The translations under genes were made by a program, and so were the position numbers. From assembly GCA_030562195.1 (NCBI GenBank), contig CM060202.1:10168001-10232000 (forward strand): a stretch of 64,000 nucleotides of DNA, written 5' to 3'. The notes under the pieces are model-generated. The model did no database searches. It was given only the letters and a program-made list of their open reading frames with translations, and was not told where the DNA came from. Positions 45,481-57,149 of the stretch are shown piece by piece. Position 1 is the first letter of the stretch, and every line of letters starts with the position of its first letter. The DNA comes from Nipponacmea schrenckii (lineage: Eukaryota > Mollusca > Gastropoda > Lottiidae).

Positions 45481-46539
45481 CATGTATTTTTCAGCACCCT
45501 CACTAAAGGATATAGCTGTATTGGTTGTATAATTCACCTTTAACTTCCATATGTTACAAAATTCAGCACAGTTATTCCATAGTTCCTGGAGGACAGTTCT
45601 GTATGTGATATGTAAAAAAAATTTAAAATTATGTATATGTATCATGGACACTGATAATTTTGCGCTTTTTTAATAGTTTTGGTGAACCACAGATGTCAAC
45701 TGAAAATTGGAATGATTTTAATGGATGTCATCAGTGTCCCTGATACATATACAATTAAGAAAACCTCTTTACCATTTCTTTAATAAATTTTAGTAAGATT
45801 AGACAAAATTTCACCAATGAATCTTAGCACTAACTGAAAATTATTAAAGATATGTTAAAGAGGTTTTCCTAATTTTATATGTATTACGGACACTGATTAA
45901 CATTCCAATTTGATAGACATGTTATATTTGATGGACATGTTATTGATGTGTTTCTGTATGTATGATTGACATGTAATAATGATTTTACAAAATTTCACAA
46001 CTAAATCTTAGAAGTAACAGAACTTGAAGTAAAATACAAAAAGTGCATGGAACCATTGCTCAATTGACAGAAAATTTGAAGTGTGAGCATAGGCCCTATT
46101 TATCCTTTGTAAGGATATGTTTTATTTTTTTGTAATCCTTGTGTACAATTTCCGATATGTTATAATAAATATTTTGTTTTGTATTTATATTTTAAAGTTT
46201 GTGTAACAATTTATGATTTGTTTAAATAATAAAATCCATTATTTAAAATCTTAATGTCTATTATTTAATATTTCAATATTCAGAATTTCCTATTCCAGTC
46301 TGGAGAACATGGCATAATGAATAAGGGCCTTAAAGCGCCAATTCCAAGAAAGAATGAAGAGTATGCTTATTTGAAAAAAACACCCCTATTACAGTGAAAT
46401 AGAAGCAGTCCAACCTATACACCCCTCATAATTATAGAGGGTAGACTCTCCCAACACCCCTATTTTAGTAACAAAATGAACTAGTCCAAACTAACACCCC
46501 TTGACCTAAAGAATATAGACTATTCCAAGTGGTACTCAC

Positions 46540-47245
46540 ATTTTACTCACCTAATCAGGGCATTGACCTAGTGATGTGAGTAATTTATGAACACCTACTC
46601 ACTAATCAGGTCATTGACCTAGTAATGTGAGTGATTTATGAACACCTACTCACTAGAGTGAGCTGATTTAGAGAAGAGCTCACTCCATTTTCAAGTTTAA
46701 ATGTCCAATTTTGAAAATTGGTGAGTAGTGCTGAACACTACTCACTACTTTTCTGGTTAAAATCTTCCATTTTGGCCATCGGTGAGTAGATTTCGAAATC
46801 TACTCAGTTTCAGTTAACTGTTTGTGAACGCTACTCACTAGTGTTCACTTATTTCTGGATATTTTGATTATTTTATTAACTCTTTTGAACACTACTCACT
46901 AGTACTCACAAACAGTTAACCAAATCTGAGTAGATTTCAAAATCTACTCACCAAGGGCCAAAATGGGAGATTTTAACTAGAAAATTAGTGAGTAGTGTTC
47001 AGCAGTACTCACTTACAGTTAACTGAAACTGAGTAGATTTCAAAATCTACTCACCAAGGGCAAAAATGGGAGATTTTAACCAGAAAAGTAGTGAGTATCA
47101 TCAGCACTACTCACCAATTTTCAAAATTGGACATTTAAACTTGAAAATGGAGTGAGCTCTTCTCTAAATCAGCTCACTCTAGTGAGTAGGTGTTCATAAA
47201 TCACTCACATTACTAGGTCAATGACCTGATTAGTGAGTAGTGTTC
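46540..47245. repeat. long foldback palindrome with 51-bp repeats, copy B
   Basis: Same structure as copy A, with only two 51-base units on the left; the first has AGGGCA in place of AGGTCA at 46557. An extra inverted piece at about 47010-47100 repeats GAGTAGATTTCAAAATCTAC … AGAAAAGTAGTGAGTA. The right arm ends with AGGTCAATGACCT at 47215-47227. Confidence 0.85.
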
Positions 47246-47730
47246 ACTGAATTCAGAAGGATCTATTCTATTTTTAAGGGATGTTTTGCTGGGAAATTGA
47301 ACTATTCCATCAACTTTTCTTTAAAGTTGGAATTATGCATTATTTCTGCATATTTTGAAACCCCCTCTGTGTGTAAGTAAAACTTTGCATTTCTTTTCAT
47401 GAAAAAATGGACATTTGTGACTTTGATAGCCTTTAAGCATTGAATTCTACAGGCTAACACCCCTTATGTTCAGATTTGAACTGATACTTTTGGACTAAAC
47501 TATTTGGAGGAAGTTGAGGATAATGAACTAACCTATCCTTACCTCCCTTAATCTAAAAATACTTGTTGTCCAAAAATAGGGTAGGTCTGTAAGAAAATGT
47601 TAAAAAGTTTGCCAAAGTCACAAAAATCCAATTTTCCATTCCAAAGAAATATTTTGGATGCTATCAAAAAATTGGATATAAATTTTCAAGTTTTATTTTA
47701 AATTCAAATAATACAATATGCAAATATAAA

Positions 47731-48054
47731 CTAGAATTGCTTACAATAATGAACTTACTTCGACAGCCTTAAAATATTATGTAGGCTAAATTGCAATGAC
47801 CTACATCTAGACAATATATTAAATATCATTTGACCTAGTTTTGAAAGTCATAAAATAATTAGGTCACACCTTCGTAACAGTTAAAGATGGCGAAAATATG
47901 AAAATTATCAATTTTTGCTGTATTTAAGTACACTTATCTCTATGAATTTTTTAACTAAGCCAAATCAAAAATACCTAGTCGTAGAAAATATATTGAATAT
48001 TGTTTTACCTAATTTTCAAGGTCATAGATTAAGTGGGTCACACATTCCGTAGCC
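47731..48054. mobile_element. 1.1-kb-type dispersed element, truncated copy
   Basis: Matches 10148-10480 closely (CTAGAATTGCTTACAATAAT … GTGGGTCACACATTCCGTA). It is absent from the equivalent site of copy A (about 41785-41815), so it was inserted after the duplication or deleted from A. Confidence 0.8.
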
Positions 48055-48479
48055 ATAAAAATTTAATCAACATAGAATTCGAAGATATAAAATATAATAA
48101 AATAATAGTGACAAAATGATAAAAGTAAAATACAGTTCTCCAAGAATAAAATTATACAACTTAAATTTTAAAAGAATAACTTAATTCAAAAATTGAAATA
48201 AAATCAACAAAAAGTAATATTTAAAATCAAGCAAATGAAAAAGATACAAGAGTAACAATGAAATAACAAATTAAATACGGTAGGAATATCAAACATTGTT
48301 ATGATATTTTCAAACAATTAATTAACGAACATCAATAAGTAGGCCTACACAATGGCAAAATGGACCAAAATTTTGCTTTAAAAAATTGATATAATTTTTC
48401 ATTGCACACAAGCTGTCCAAGTTAGCAACCATTTAATAGTCTTCATGGCACAATTCAAATATTAAAAGATAACCCATTA

Positions 48480-48985
48480 ATATTTTCTGTAACATGATTA
48501 ACATATCAAGCTCTGTCTTATGCACAGACTATATATATATATGAGATGCAACTTTCTTCTGAATAATATATCCCAGTTAATATAGATTTTATAGTACATG
48601 TATATAGCCATTTAAATAGTACTTAAATATTATGTAACATGATTGACATATAAAGTTCCAACTTATGCATGTGCTGAATATATAGATTGCATAAGTATGT
48701 ATAAATGCAATTCTCTTCTGACTAATATATCTGCTATAACCCAGTTAAAATAAATTTTATATGATATAGCCATTTAAATAGTACTTAAATAATCTGAAAC
48801 ATGATTGACATTTTAAGCTCCGCCTTCTGCATGTGCTGAATATATAGATTGCATAAGTTTGTATAGATGCATATCTCCCCTGATCAAAATATCTGTGAAA
48901 ATCCAGTTAATATAGGTTTTATCGTATATAGCCATTTAAATAGCACTTAAATATTCTGATACATGATTGACATATCAAGCTCCGC
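48480..48985 (+). repeat. ~160-bp diverged repeats, copy B side
   Basis: Three units with TATAGCCATTTAAATAGTAC near 48606, 48768 and 48929, spaced 161-162 bases, related to those at 42280-42960. Confidence 0.8.
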
Positions 48986-49239
48986 CTTATGAATGTGCTG
49001 ACTAAATTGCTTATCAAGCCCTCTATTCATATTTAAAATGTCTTATCATATTTTTGAAACACTAACGAACTAAAATTTAAGACTAAACCACTTAAATGAT
49101 GATCTTACGCTTGTATTCTTGTTTTCAAAACATTCTGAATACTGGCTCTGAAAATATAAAGAGACATTCAATAAAATATATTATATGTTGACAACTTGAA
49201 AAAAAGGGTACCTTCTCTTAATTTGGGTCAGAGGCTTTT

Positions 49240-49440
49240 TTTACGGAGAGGCTTTTTTTACGGGGAGGCAAGGGGGGGGGGGGGTTGGTATAGTTCTCAA
49301 AATAATGGTACTAGGAGGTAAGGATGGGGTGAGGAGGGTGGAACAAAATATTGGTAATAGGTGGCAAGGGTGGGATGAGGAGGTTTGCACAGTTCTCTAA
49401 TTATTGGTACTGGGAGGCAAAGGTGAGGTAGTATGGCCCT
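49240..49440 (+). repeat. purine/G-rich imperfect repeat with a 13-G run
   Basis: Units of about 75 bases share GGAGGCAAGG or GGAGGTAAGG, GGTGAGGAGG and GTATAGTTCTC / GCACAGTTCTC. A run of 13 G lies at about 49272-49284. Strong G-skew in an AT-rich background. Confidence 0.75.
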
Positions 49441-49614
49441 TACTTGCCCACCTCACCTAAAGTTACTTAAAAACATCATTGAACTGGAGGCAATACAAAC
49501 TATTTCATTACCTTTCTTAACTGCATATTAGCTCTTTGTTAGTCAATATCCATCAAACTCCATTCTTATCAATCATCAATTAATTCACCATTTATATTTC
49601 CATCATTTAAAAAT

Positions 49615-49760
49615 AATTTCCACCAGTTTCCATGTGTCTAAATTTCCACCTGTTTGTATGAATATAAATTCCACCAGGTTTCTATTGGTAACATTTTTAC
49701 CAGTTTCCATGGACATAAATTTCCACCAGTTTCTATGGGTATATATTTCCAGTTTCCAAA
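49615..49760 (+). repeat. ~30-bp tandem repeat (TTTCCACCAGTTTCCATG)
   Basis: Five diverged units of TAAATTTCCACCAGTTTCTA with GGGTATA-like spacers. Just after the second MITE-free gap; the minus-strand 68-codon frame here only reads the repeat. Confidence 0.75.
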
Positions 49761-50014
49761 CTTAAGCTTAATCTGTATGCATTTACAGCTGAGTTGACTG
49801 GCAAAATAATAAAGGCAAATTTTCACTAGCTGATTATTGACCAAACCTCATAGCATTATTCTTTAAAGATGTTCCTCATGGCTTAATGAGGACTTACCAG
49901 ATGCCATGAATCAAACTTGGTTAATAAGAGTATATATTCTTCAGTTGGACTTAACAGGTGCCATGGCTAAATAGAATTTCTATGAAACACAATATATCCA
50001 TGTTTCAAAATAAC

Positions 50015-50115
50015 TTAGTTTCATGGATTTTTACTAAGCTTCATGAATTATTACTTTAGCTTCATGAATTATTACTTAGCTTCATGAATTATAACTTAAG
50101 TTTCATGGATTTATT
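50015..50115 (+). repeat. short tandem repeat (TTCATGAATTATTACTTAGC)
   Basis: About four units of roughly 23-25 bases. Confidence 0.75.
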
Positions 50116-50119
50116 GGAT

Positions 50120-51170
50120 AGAAATGGGGTTGTGTAATATAGTTTTGAAACTAGTCCACTGATGAACAAATACTTATAGTTTTAAAATTTCAATTTGTTT
50201 GGTCATCCTAAGAGGTACCCATAGTTTACCTTTAAGAATATTTCAGACAACAAAATACCTAAATAATATCAAGTACCAGTAAAGCATTTTCTGATGTAAA
50301 TGAATAACATACCTGGAAACCCTTCTAATGGTCTTTCAAAGATATCTGAATTTTGGTTTGACTTCATTAACCAGTAAACTTACAGATGACAATGTCAGAT
50401 ATAGAAATTAATTAATAGAGATGATGTTTCTGTGTTCCTGAAAATTGTCGATGATATTTCCACATTCTTGAACCAAAATATTAATCAGGCTTAATAACCA
50501 ATATTTCCTTCAATCCCTAAAGAGTTCCGATATATTAATTCTCTCTCATGCCAATTAATTACAGGATGACAGAAAGTTCATTAAGAGTCCAAACCTGTGA
50601 TATGTGAATATGTAGCCTAATGGATGAATGAAAGGAAATGAAAATTGCCAATGTCGGCAACTTACAATGACAATAAAAAGGAAATGAATAGTTTTGTTGA
50701 AGATTTTAATAAGTCTTCAAAAGAGATTGAAAATGTGAAAATGAAAAAGTTATCATATATTGAAACCTTTGATTTGTAGTCAAAGAGGATATGAAATTTG
50801 AATGTCTATCAGACATACATAAAGTCCTAAATTAACGTCTTATATTTTGTGAAAATGCAACATCATTCATTCCAGAAATCTTTTTCTTCCTCCAATGTAT
50901 TAGCAACACTTTTCAGCAGTAGAATCTGAGCTCTAAGTCATTTTGACATCAATTAAATGTATTACTAAAGTAAAATGAATTAAGCCTGGTCTCTGAACAT
51001 GCTTTGAGCTTTTCTTCTAGATGTATCAGTGAATGACAAGCATGAAGAAGTTGTAAGAGATTAATAAATTGATATTAGCTAGATATGATCAAATTAATTC
51101 CTATTAAGTTTATTGATGATGGTCAAAGTCAGGTTTCTGTCTCAGGCCACAAGTTGATTAATAAGTATTA
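50120..51170. other. AT-rich stretch, no gene seen
   Basis: Nothing recognised. Confidence 0.5.
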
Positions 51171-51171
51171 C

Positions 51172-51549
51172 AGTAAACTCATTGATGTGATCACTAAATT
51201 CAGTTCAATATACATTTCATGCAATATCAATAGTTTGTTTGGTCTTTATATTCATTGGTCTCAATTTCAAATTGATTCTTCAGTTGATACTTCAGTAGCA
51301 TCATTTAGACCTGTCTTTGGGTTGCTGAGGATATCTATGGGGTCATCTTCCTTGCAATGTAGTAAACTCATTGATGTGATCACTAAATTCAGTTCAATAT
51401 AGATTTCATGTGATATCAATATTTTGTTTGGTCTTTATATTCATTGGTCTCAATATCAAATTGATTCTTCAGTTTATACTTCAGTAGCATTATTTAGACC
51501 TGTCTTTAGGTTGCTAAGGGTATCTATGGGGTCATCCTCCTTGCATTAT
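51172..51549 (+). repeat. 189-bp tandem duplication
   Basis: AGTAAACTCATTGATGTGAT begins at 51172 and again at 51361; the two units stay similar (over 90% by eye) to CCTTGCA. The 105-codon frame at 51085-51402 spans the junction and is not a gene. Confidence 0.9.
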
Positions 51550-51799
51550 GGCTTCAAACAATTAGTTACACAATTTTGACTTCTGCTATATTGTTCAAGC
51601 TTTCTCTTTCAACTTGACAAAAAAGCTGCAGATAATTACACTAAAAGATATATCTCCAAACCCTTTTATTAGCATTTATTTTTATTCCTGAGTATTTGTC
51701 TTAACCTTACCAGTTGGCGCCAATAAAACACATCAGTGCAAAAATCTGATTGGTTAAAAGGTTAATTTGAAAAACAAAACTTTGGTCTAAGTTTTATTA

Positions 51800-52400
51800 G
51801 ACTGTAAGGAATAGGAAATGTACAGCATGCGCAAGGATTAAGAACAGAAAGTTCCAAAGACTTAGTTTAAGATTCTGATTGTTTCATAAAGATTTCATTA
51901 ATCCACAAACATGATGTATTGTAATTGATAAGAACTCAGATAACATCCTGATTGTTTAGCAAACCATTCATAATCTTTGACATCAGAGGTATAAAATTCC
52001 AGGAATGACCACTTTAGTTCCGAAGAAAGTGACCCACTGACTTCCCCTTGAGGTATAAAATTACTGACCTTTTCTCTCCTTCTAGATATCATTATGACAT
52101 GATGATGTTAATATAGTTTATTTATGTGGTTAATTCTGGGTTAATCAATATTAGAAACTACCATACAAACATTGATTGGGTTAATCAAAATATAGAATTT
52201 TTAATAGTTATTAAAATTTTGTTGGTTTTAAAGACTGTGATGAATAGGAAAAGAAATTAAATATACAGCATGGCAAGGAATAAGAGCAGACACTTCAAGG
52301 ACTTAGTTTATGATTCTTTTTTTTTCATAAAAATGTCAGATGTACAGCAATGGCAAGAAAAAGGAGCAGACTTTCCTAGAATAAGTTTATGATTCTGATA
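51800..52400 (+). repeat. three diverged local repeats (GACTTAGTTTA…GATTCTGAT)
   Basis: The order 'ATAGGAAA…TACAGCATG-CAAGG-AAGA-CAGA…ACTTAGTTTA-GATTCT' occurs near 51808, 52238 and 52335 in shortened forms. Confidence 0.6.
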
Positions 52401-52622
52401 CTTCCAAAGATGTCAATCAAAATTCAAAATCCTTCTGTTAATCGGGATTTCATTGAACACAATTCTTCCATGGAAGTTGCTGTCCCTTTGTGTAAAACTG
52501 AATGCATAAAATGGATCAGATTTTTGGTCTTGAAATTTGCTACACTTGTCCAAAGTGATAGAACCTATAGATATTTCCTTTTGTATATTAAGGTCCACAT
52601 AAAGCGCCTCCATCCACTATAG

Positions 52623-52632
52623 GGTATAAATA
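52623..52632 (+). promoter_or_regulatory. TATA-like element upstream of the ribozyme
   Basis: GGTATAAATAG lies about 30-40 bases before the hammerhead motif, as expected if this is the promoter-bearing end of a Penelope-like element. Confidence 0.4.
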
Positions 52633-52659
52633 GAAGTAATGCAGCCCAGTAGCAACAGT

Positions 52660-52697
52660 CTCCCTGAAGAGTAAAAATTGTACGAAACGTGTCGGAG
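52660..52697 (+). ncRNA. hammerhead ribozyme, minimal Penelope-type
   Basis: All core elements fit in 38 bases. Stem I is CTCC (52660-52663) with GGAG (52694-52697). Core CTGAAGA (52664-52670) matches CUGANGA. Stem II is GTA (52671-52673) with TAC (52681-52683) over a 7-base loop. Core GAA is at 52684-52686. Stem III is AC (52687-52688) with GT (52691-52692) and only a two-base loop. The cleavage-site C is 52693. Very short stem III is known for hammerheads of Penelope-like retroelements, which work as dimers; ACGTGT here can pair with itself between two copies (with G-U). Predicted self-cleavage falls after 52693. No RT remnant is visible beside it, so it is probably an isolated element end. 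Confidence 0.75.
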
Positions 52698-52709
52698 CGA
52701 AACAAGAAT

Positions 52710-53680
52710 TTTCTAAAGAGAAAGATTCCTTAACTCTTTAATTTTCTTATACATCAAGATTTGTCTCTAAATCAACAAGTAAATCAAACCAAAGTTATGG
52801 CAACAGTTTGAGAAATTTAACAACAATTTGTGAAGAGTTTAAAATATCATAAAATACATAAATCGTGAATAGCATATTCATAGTTTATTAGTTCTATCAT
52901 TTCAACTCCTTTTGTTACTGTCACATCCAGAGGTAGGAGGGAACATTGGGCTAGATTATTCATCAGTTTAGTACCTTTCAGTAACTTTCACCCTACCTAA
53001 ACATACAAACCCACCAGTTTCTAGCTATTTACTTTTAGAAAATGAACTTTCAGGTCATTAATTGAATAATGAATAACAAGGCAGTTTGCTTTTTAGGAAA
53101 CAAAATTAGATGTAAATTGTTTATGGGCATACACAACAAACATTTGATGTTTTTTTTATAATTTTTATCTAATGATGACACATGTAACTTGTGTTGAACA
53201 TTATGTATTAAAGAAGTGTGTTTTTGTCCCATAATTATTGTCTTGTGTTATATATAATGAGGTTCTTTTTCATATTCTGTGGAAATTTTACCCAACTGCA
53301 TCAAAAGTTATGCTTACCAATCCAAAAAACTAAAACACTTTTATAAGTGATATATTGCATATTCTGACAAAAGTGGAGTCACCCAAATAACTCAAAAGCC
53401 AAACATCCTAATTTTCTTGTTAAACAGATTGATTAGAAAGTGATGGCAGGACTACACCAGTGAGGGCCTCCAAAGAGTTAAAGTAATGATAATGCAATGA
53501 TAGCAAGGACTTTAAGTCACACTTAGAACATTAACCGTAAGAGAAGTGTTTGATAGACTTCGATCATCAAATTTGAAACTACATCCTGGTACATGTAAAT
53601 GCTACTTTGTTCATTCACAAATACATTACAATGCAACAATAATGGTTTATTGTGTTATTTTTTTGTGTGTGAAATATGTA
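52710..53680. other. AT-rich stretch after the ribozyme; no gene seen
   Basis: The first ~100 bases may belong to the same element end as the ribozyme. Otherwise nothing is recognised. Confidence 0.45.
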
Positions 53681-53682
53681 TA

Positions 53683-53795
53683 GGTTAATGGTCGAAAGTT
53701 TGTCAATAAGTCTAATAATGACCGTTGACGAGGACCGAAGGTCCGAGTTATACGGTCATTATTAGACGCATTGACAAACTTGAGATCCATTAACC
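53683..53795. repeat. 113-bp hairpin element
   Basis: The left arm GGTTAATGGTCGAAAGTTTG … GTCTAATAATGACCGT (53683-53725) pairs with the right arm ACGGTCATTATTAGACGCAT … CCATTAACC (53751-53795). The stem is about 43 bases with a few mismatches. In the loop an inner hairpin GGACC-GAA-GGTCC lies at 53732-53744. Looks like a foldback MITE. Confidence 0.85.
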
Positions 53796-53799
53796 AACT

Positions 53800-54460
53800 T
53801 AAAATACAGATTAACAAAAAAACAGCTCACTATAAACTCACTAGAGTTTTATTTACAAACAAACCTGAAATCAAAACGTTTAAGCCCTTTAGTACAAGAA
53901 TCATCCATATTCAGACTATGTGTCAATAACAATGAACCAACCAACATGGCAGCACCTGGTGTTTCGAAAAAAGTTCCATTGTTTGATTCTTTAATACTTA
54001 TAGAAATCAAAAGTAAAGATGTTCTAATTAATGGGAAAACTTTGTCAGTTTGTCTAACAATTCCCGAATTAACTCATAATCGGCCTAATTACGTAGGAAA
54101 TACCTAGCTAACATCTACCAGAACTATCCATAAAACACAGATGGACCTTCCTGTGTCCACATAACGTTAAATAAATTATGAATGCACGAAAAAACAATGA
54201 AAAAAAGCCTAATTTATCAATTGGTAAGCTTATTTGACAAGATTTGAAATACAACATAAATCGATGCTCACAGATTTCGCCCTAATGAATAATTAATTAT
54301 CTTTTTCATTTGAAAGTAAGGATTTGAAGATAAACTTTAAGTTTTAATTGGACGTAACATTGAACACTATACATTTTGAAACCTGGATTAGTTCTCTGAA
54401 TAAAGTATGAGTGAATTTAATGTGAGTAGTTGTCAGACTAATCCCCATTCGTTATGGCTG
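53800..54460. other. AT-rich stretch, no gene seen
   Basis: Nothing recognised. Confidence 0.45.
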
Positions 54461-54467
54461 ATAATTA

Positions 54468-54538
54468 GAGTCCAATATTGACTTTAATATTGGACTCTTG
54501 GCCACTTGCCAGTACCAATATGTTGGATATTGGTACGC
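54468..54538. repeat. two adjacent perfect hairpins
   Basis: AGAGTCCAATATT pairs with AATATTGGACTCT around GACTTT. Next, GTACCAATAT pairs with ATATTGGTAC around GTTGG. Both stems share the CCAATAT core. Confidence 0.85.
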
Positions 54539-54544
54539 AAAAAA

Positions 54545-55750
54545 CAAAGGGTGACATCACATCTGTATTTTAACCTGAAATAAAAATGAGAAATTCGAAG
54601 TATGAAGAAAAAACTGTAGGAAATGTAAACTGGATTATTGAATATCAATAGAGTTATTGCCCTTGACCATTAATACCAATGTATAATTGTAGTGTACATG
54701 TATATAATGTATTGATTAGTTGTATAATTGGTACTCTGACTTAAACAAATTGATTAAACATTCTCATAGATATTTTTATTGATTACTGATACACCTACAT
54801 ATTGACAAGTTTAAAGAACTGAATTCTCTCAATATTTAGTTTAATGAAGCATCCTTAGACATTCAAACTTCATATTTGAGTGTTCAGAACTTGCAACTGT
54901 AAGCATTAATTTTGGAATATACAAAACTCAATTGAATAGTGAGCTTGCAACCAAAGTCTTAAGGACATCAATATTTTCACATAATGTACATAAAGGAAAA
55001 TTTATTTAACATTTCAAGGTCATAATGCAACTGGACCTGTTTCAACAAATTTTAACAAAGATAAAATCAAGATGTTAAGAAAAACTCAATTTTAGTGATT
55101 AACCAATCTGAAAATTGAAACACTATATATAAAATCATCCTGAGTTAAGTTTTCGTGAAACAGGTTCCTGGTGTGAAAGGTTGCAATAACATTCAAACTT
55201 GCCCCTAAATTCTTCTGAACAACAACTTCATAAATATCCTATTTGCATATACTTCAATTATCAATGAATATATGTATTATTAGCATGTATTATCAAGTAT
55301 TGTTTGCAATCTGCAGAATATACAAACAATATAAGGTATTGAATATGACATGAAGGCTAATATACAAATATTATTCATAATGTATTCATATTGTATTCAA
55401 TAAATTTTAGCTATAAAGGGTTATTTTTATTATTTTTTATCACCTGGTTTCTTCTTTACAATCTAAACACTATATGACCCTCCTTTTTCATGTATGCCCA
55501 ATAAGATAACATGTTATACCTTACTTGCAAATCAATTAGGTACTCATTGATCTTATACACTCTGTAAAGTATACTCTGTAGGAGTATTTATACAATTTTG
55601 CATTTGACAGTCTGAATGCCACAATCATTGCCAGAAAAGGGAAGAAAATATCATACACTAGTTTGTAATAAAAATGTTAGCTTTGACTTTTTGTCCATAG
55701 TTATTCATAAATCACAAATTTATTTATACATATCTAAACTGTGGTTTTTT
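54545..55750. other. AT-rich stretch, no gene seen
   Basis: Nothing recognised. Confidence 0.5.
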
Positions 55751-55756
55751 AACTAT

Positions 55757-56100
55757 ATAAACTGCGTTTCCACTTAGAATTGTGAAGTAAAACTAGCTTT
55801 ATAGCCAGCTTTATTGCGTTACCACTGAGTTTATCTGGTTTTCAAACAACTTTAATCTCAATCAAATAAGTTGCACATTGTTGACAGCTCACAAGACTAC
55901 CAATGTTGTGCATGTGACTGTAAACTTAGTACTTCTCTATTGCCAACAAGAAAAAGCATTTTGTATTTCCACTGAGTTTAAAAAGCCTGCTTTAAAGCAA
56001 AAAGTGAGGTTTTTGGTTCCTGAACTTTAATGGTTTGGCAATTCAACAAGTGGAATAACAGAAAAGCTAGCTTAATGCTGAGTTTTTGGCCACAGTTATA
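55757..56100. mobile_element. MITE-like dispersed element, copy 2
   Basis: Starts GCGTTTCCACTTAGAATTGT and follows the internal order of the 8715-9085 copy to AGCTAGCTTAATGCTGAG. The right inverted end is degenerate. Confidence 0.6.
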
Positions 56101-56104
56101 GTTA

Positions 56105-56640
56105 CAAGTTGATATTGACTTTGCTGCAGTCATTAAAAATTATTTGTTAGTGACCAACAGCACACTACAAGATATGGAAGAACATTCTTATGTTTTTTTA
56201 TATTAACCAGAGTCTGGTTACCAGACTGAAAGGTGGAAAAGGAATGGTATATGTAGGGCAAACACAAACATTAAAGAGAAATATTAAGTAGTTTGAAACC
56301 TATTTAGTAATACTTACATTCTTGAATATTGAAAGAAATCAGTTAAAGTACTGTAATATAAATTCTTGAGAGTTGTTATAAATATTATAATTGAATAATA
56401 ATGAGATAGTAAGCCACACGACCTGACGTCTGCTATTTACAATATTAATTTCACCTATTATTGATATATTACTACCTATAATAGTATAATAGTCTATTGT
56501 GAATGGGGTTATTTCATTACTTACACCTGACACGAGTCTTTTTTACAGAAATTAAAAGGAGTGGCCTATTTTATAAACCAATTTCGTAGTTCACAAAATA
56601 TTGTTGTTCAAAATTTCAAAAGGTCTGATCCTAATAATAA
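56105..56640. other. AT-rich stretch, no gene seen
   Basis: Nothing recognised. Confidence 0.5.
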
Positions 56641-56643
56641 AAA

Positions 56644-57145
56644 TTGAATTATAAAGTTCAATTAAGTGTATATTCCATGCTCATAAGATGTTTAAGTTTT
56701 AGACTGACATAACTGAAGAGATGAAAAAAATTTCCAAATGTTGATTCACTTTCATTTTGTCTCAGATACATTCCCCTATAAACAAAAAAGTGAGACTGCT
56801 TTAAAAATTTTGAAATCCATACAGCTATTCAAATAATAATCAAACGAAATACAATAACTGGTGAATCTAAATGGTCATTATAAATCAGTTGTGACGATCA
56901 AGATATATATCTACAAATACCATTTGATAAAAAGCTGTAGCCTATATTAAAAATGAAATGAAATGAATGGAGTTTTACGTCCTACTCTTCTGCACCTTAT
57001 GGGCTAATGAAGACGGGCAACGCCATGCATGTGCAAGGGAAATTTCAGGAAATGATTATAAAGTTCAATTAAGTGTATATTCCATGCTCATAAGATGTTT
57101 AAGTTTTAGACTGACATAACTGAAGAGATGAAAAAAATTTCAACT
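56644..57145 (+). repeat. ~97-bp direct duplication flanking a SINE fragment
   Basis: TTATAAAGTTCAATTAAGTG … GAGATGAAAAAAATTTC occurs at about 56649-56741 and again at about 57056-57148, almost unchanged. An inverted SINE fragment (56952-57045) sits between. The downstream TTTGATAAAAAGCT / TTTGATTAAAAGCT stretch is also shared, so a larger piece was duplicated and then altered. Confidence 0.85.
56952..57045 (-). repeat. SINE family 2, 3' fragment, inverted
   Basis: Plus strand reads AAATGAAATGAATGGAGTTT then TACGTCCTACTCTTCTGCAC. The complement matches GTGCAGAAGAGTAGGACGTA and the ATTTC-rich tail of the copy at 33752-34075. Confidence 0.85.
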
Positions 57146-57149
57146 GTTA

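Larger units (their letters stand above)
42962..48620 (+). repeat. segmental duplication, copy B
   Basis: The second copy of 37646-42340. It differs by a 605-bp solo LTR (44316-44920), a truncated dispersed repeat (47731-48054), an extra partial palindrome arm (about 47010-47100) and fewer 51-bp repeats. A partial extra copy of its first ~125 bases also lies at 42687-42812. Confidence 0.9.

Noticed and set aside
45235..45651. 138-codon minus-strand ORF with IYILTNLKSN repeats
   Set aside because: Mostly translation of the 63-bp tandem repeat; the equivalent frame in copy A (39285-39587) differs as the repeat number differs.
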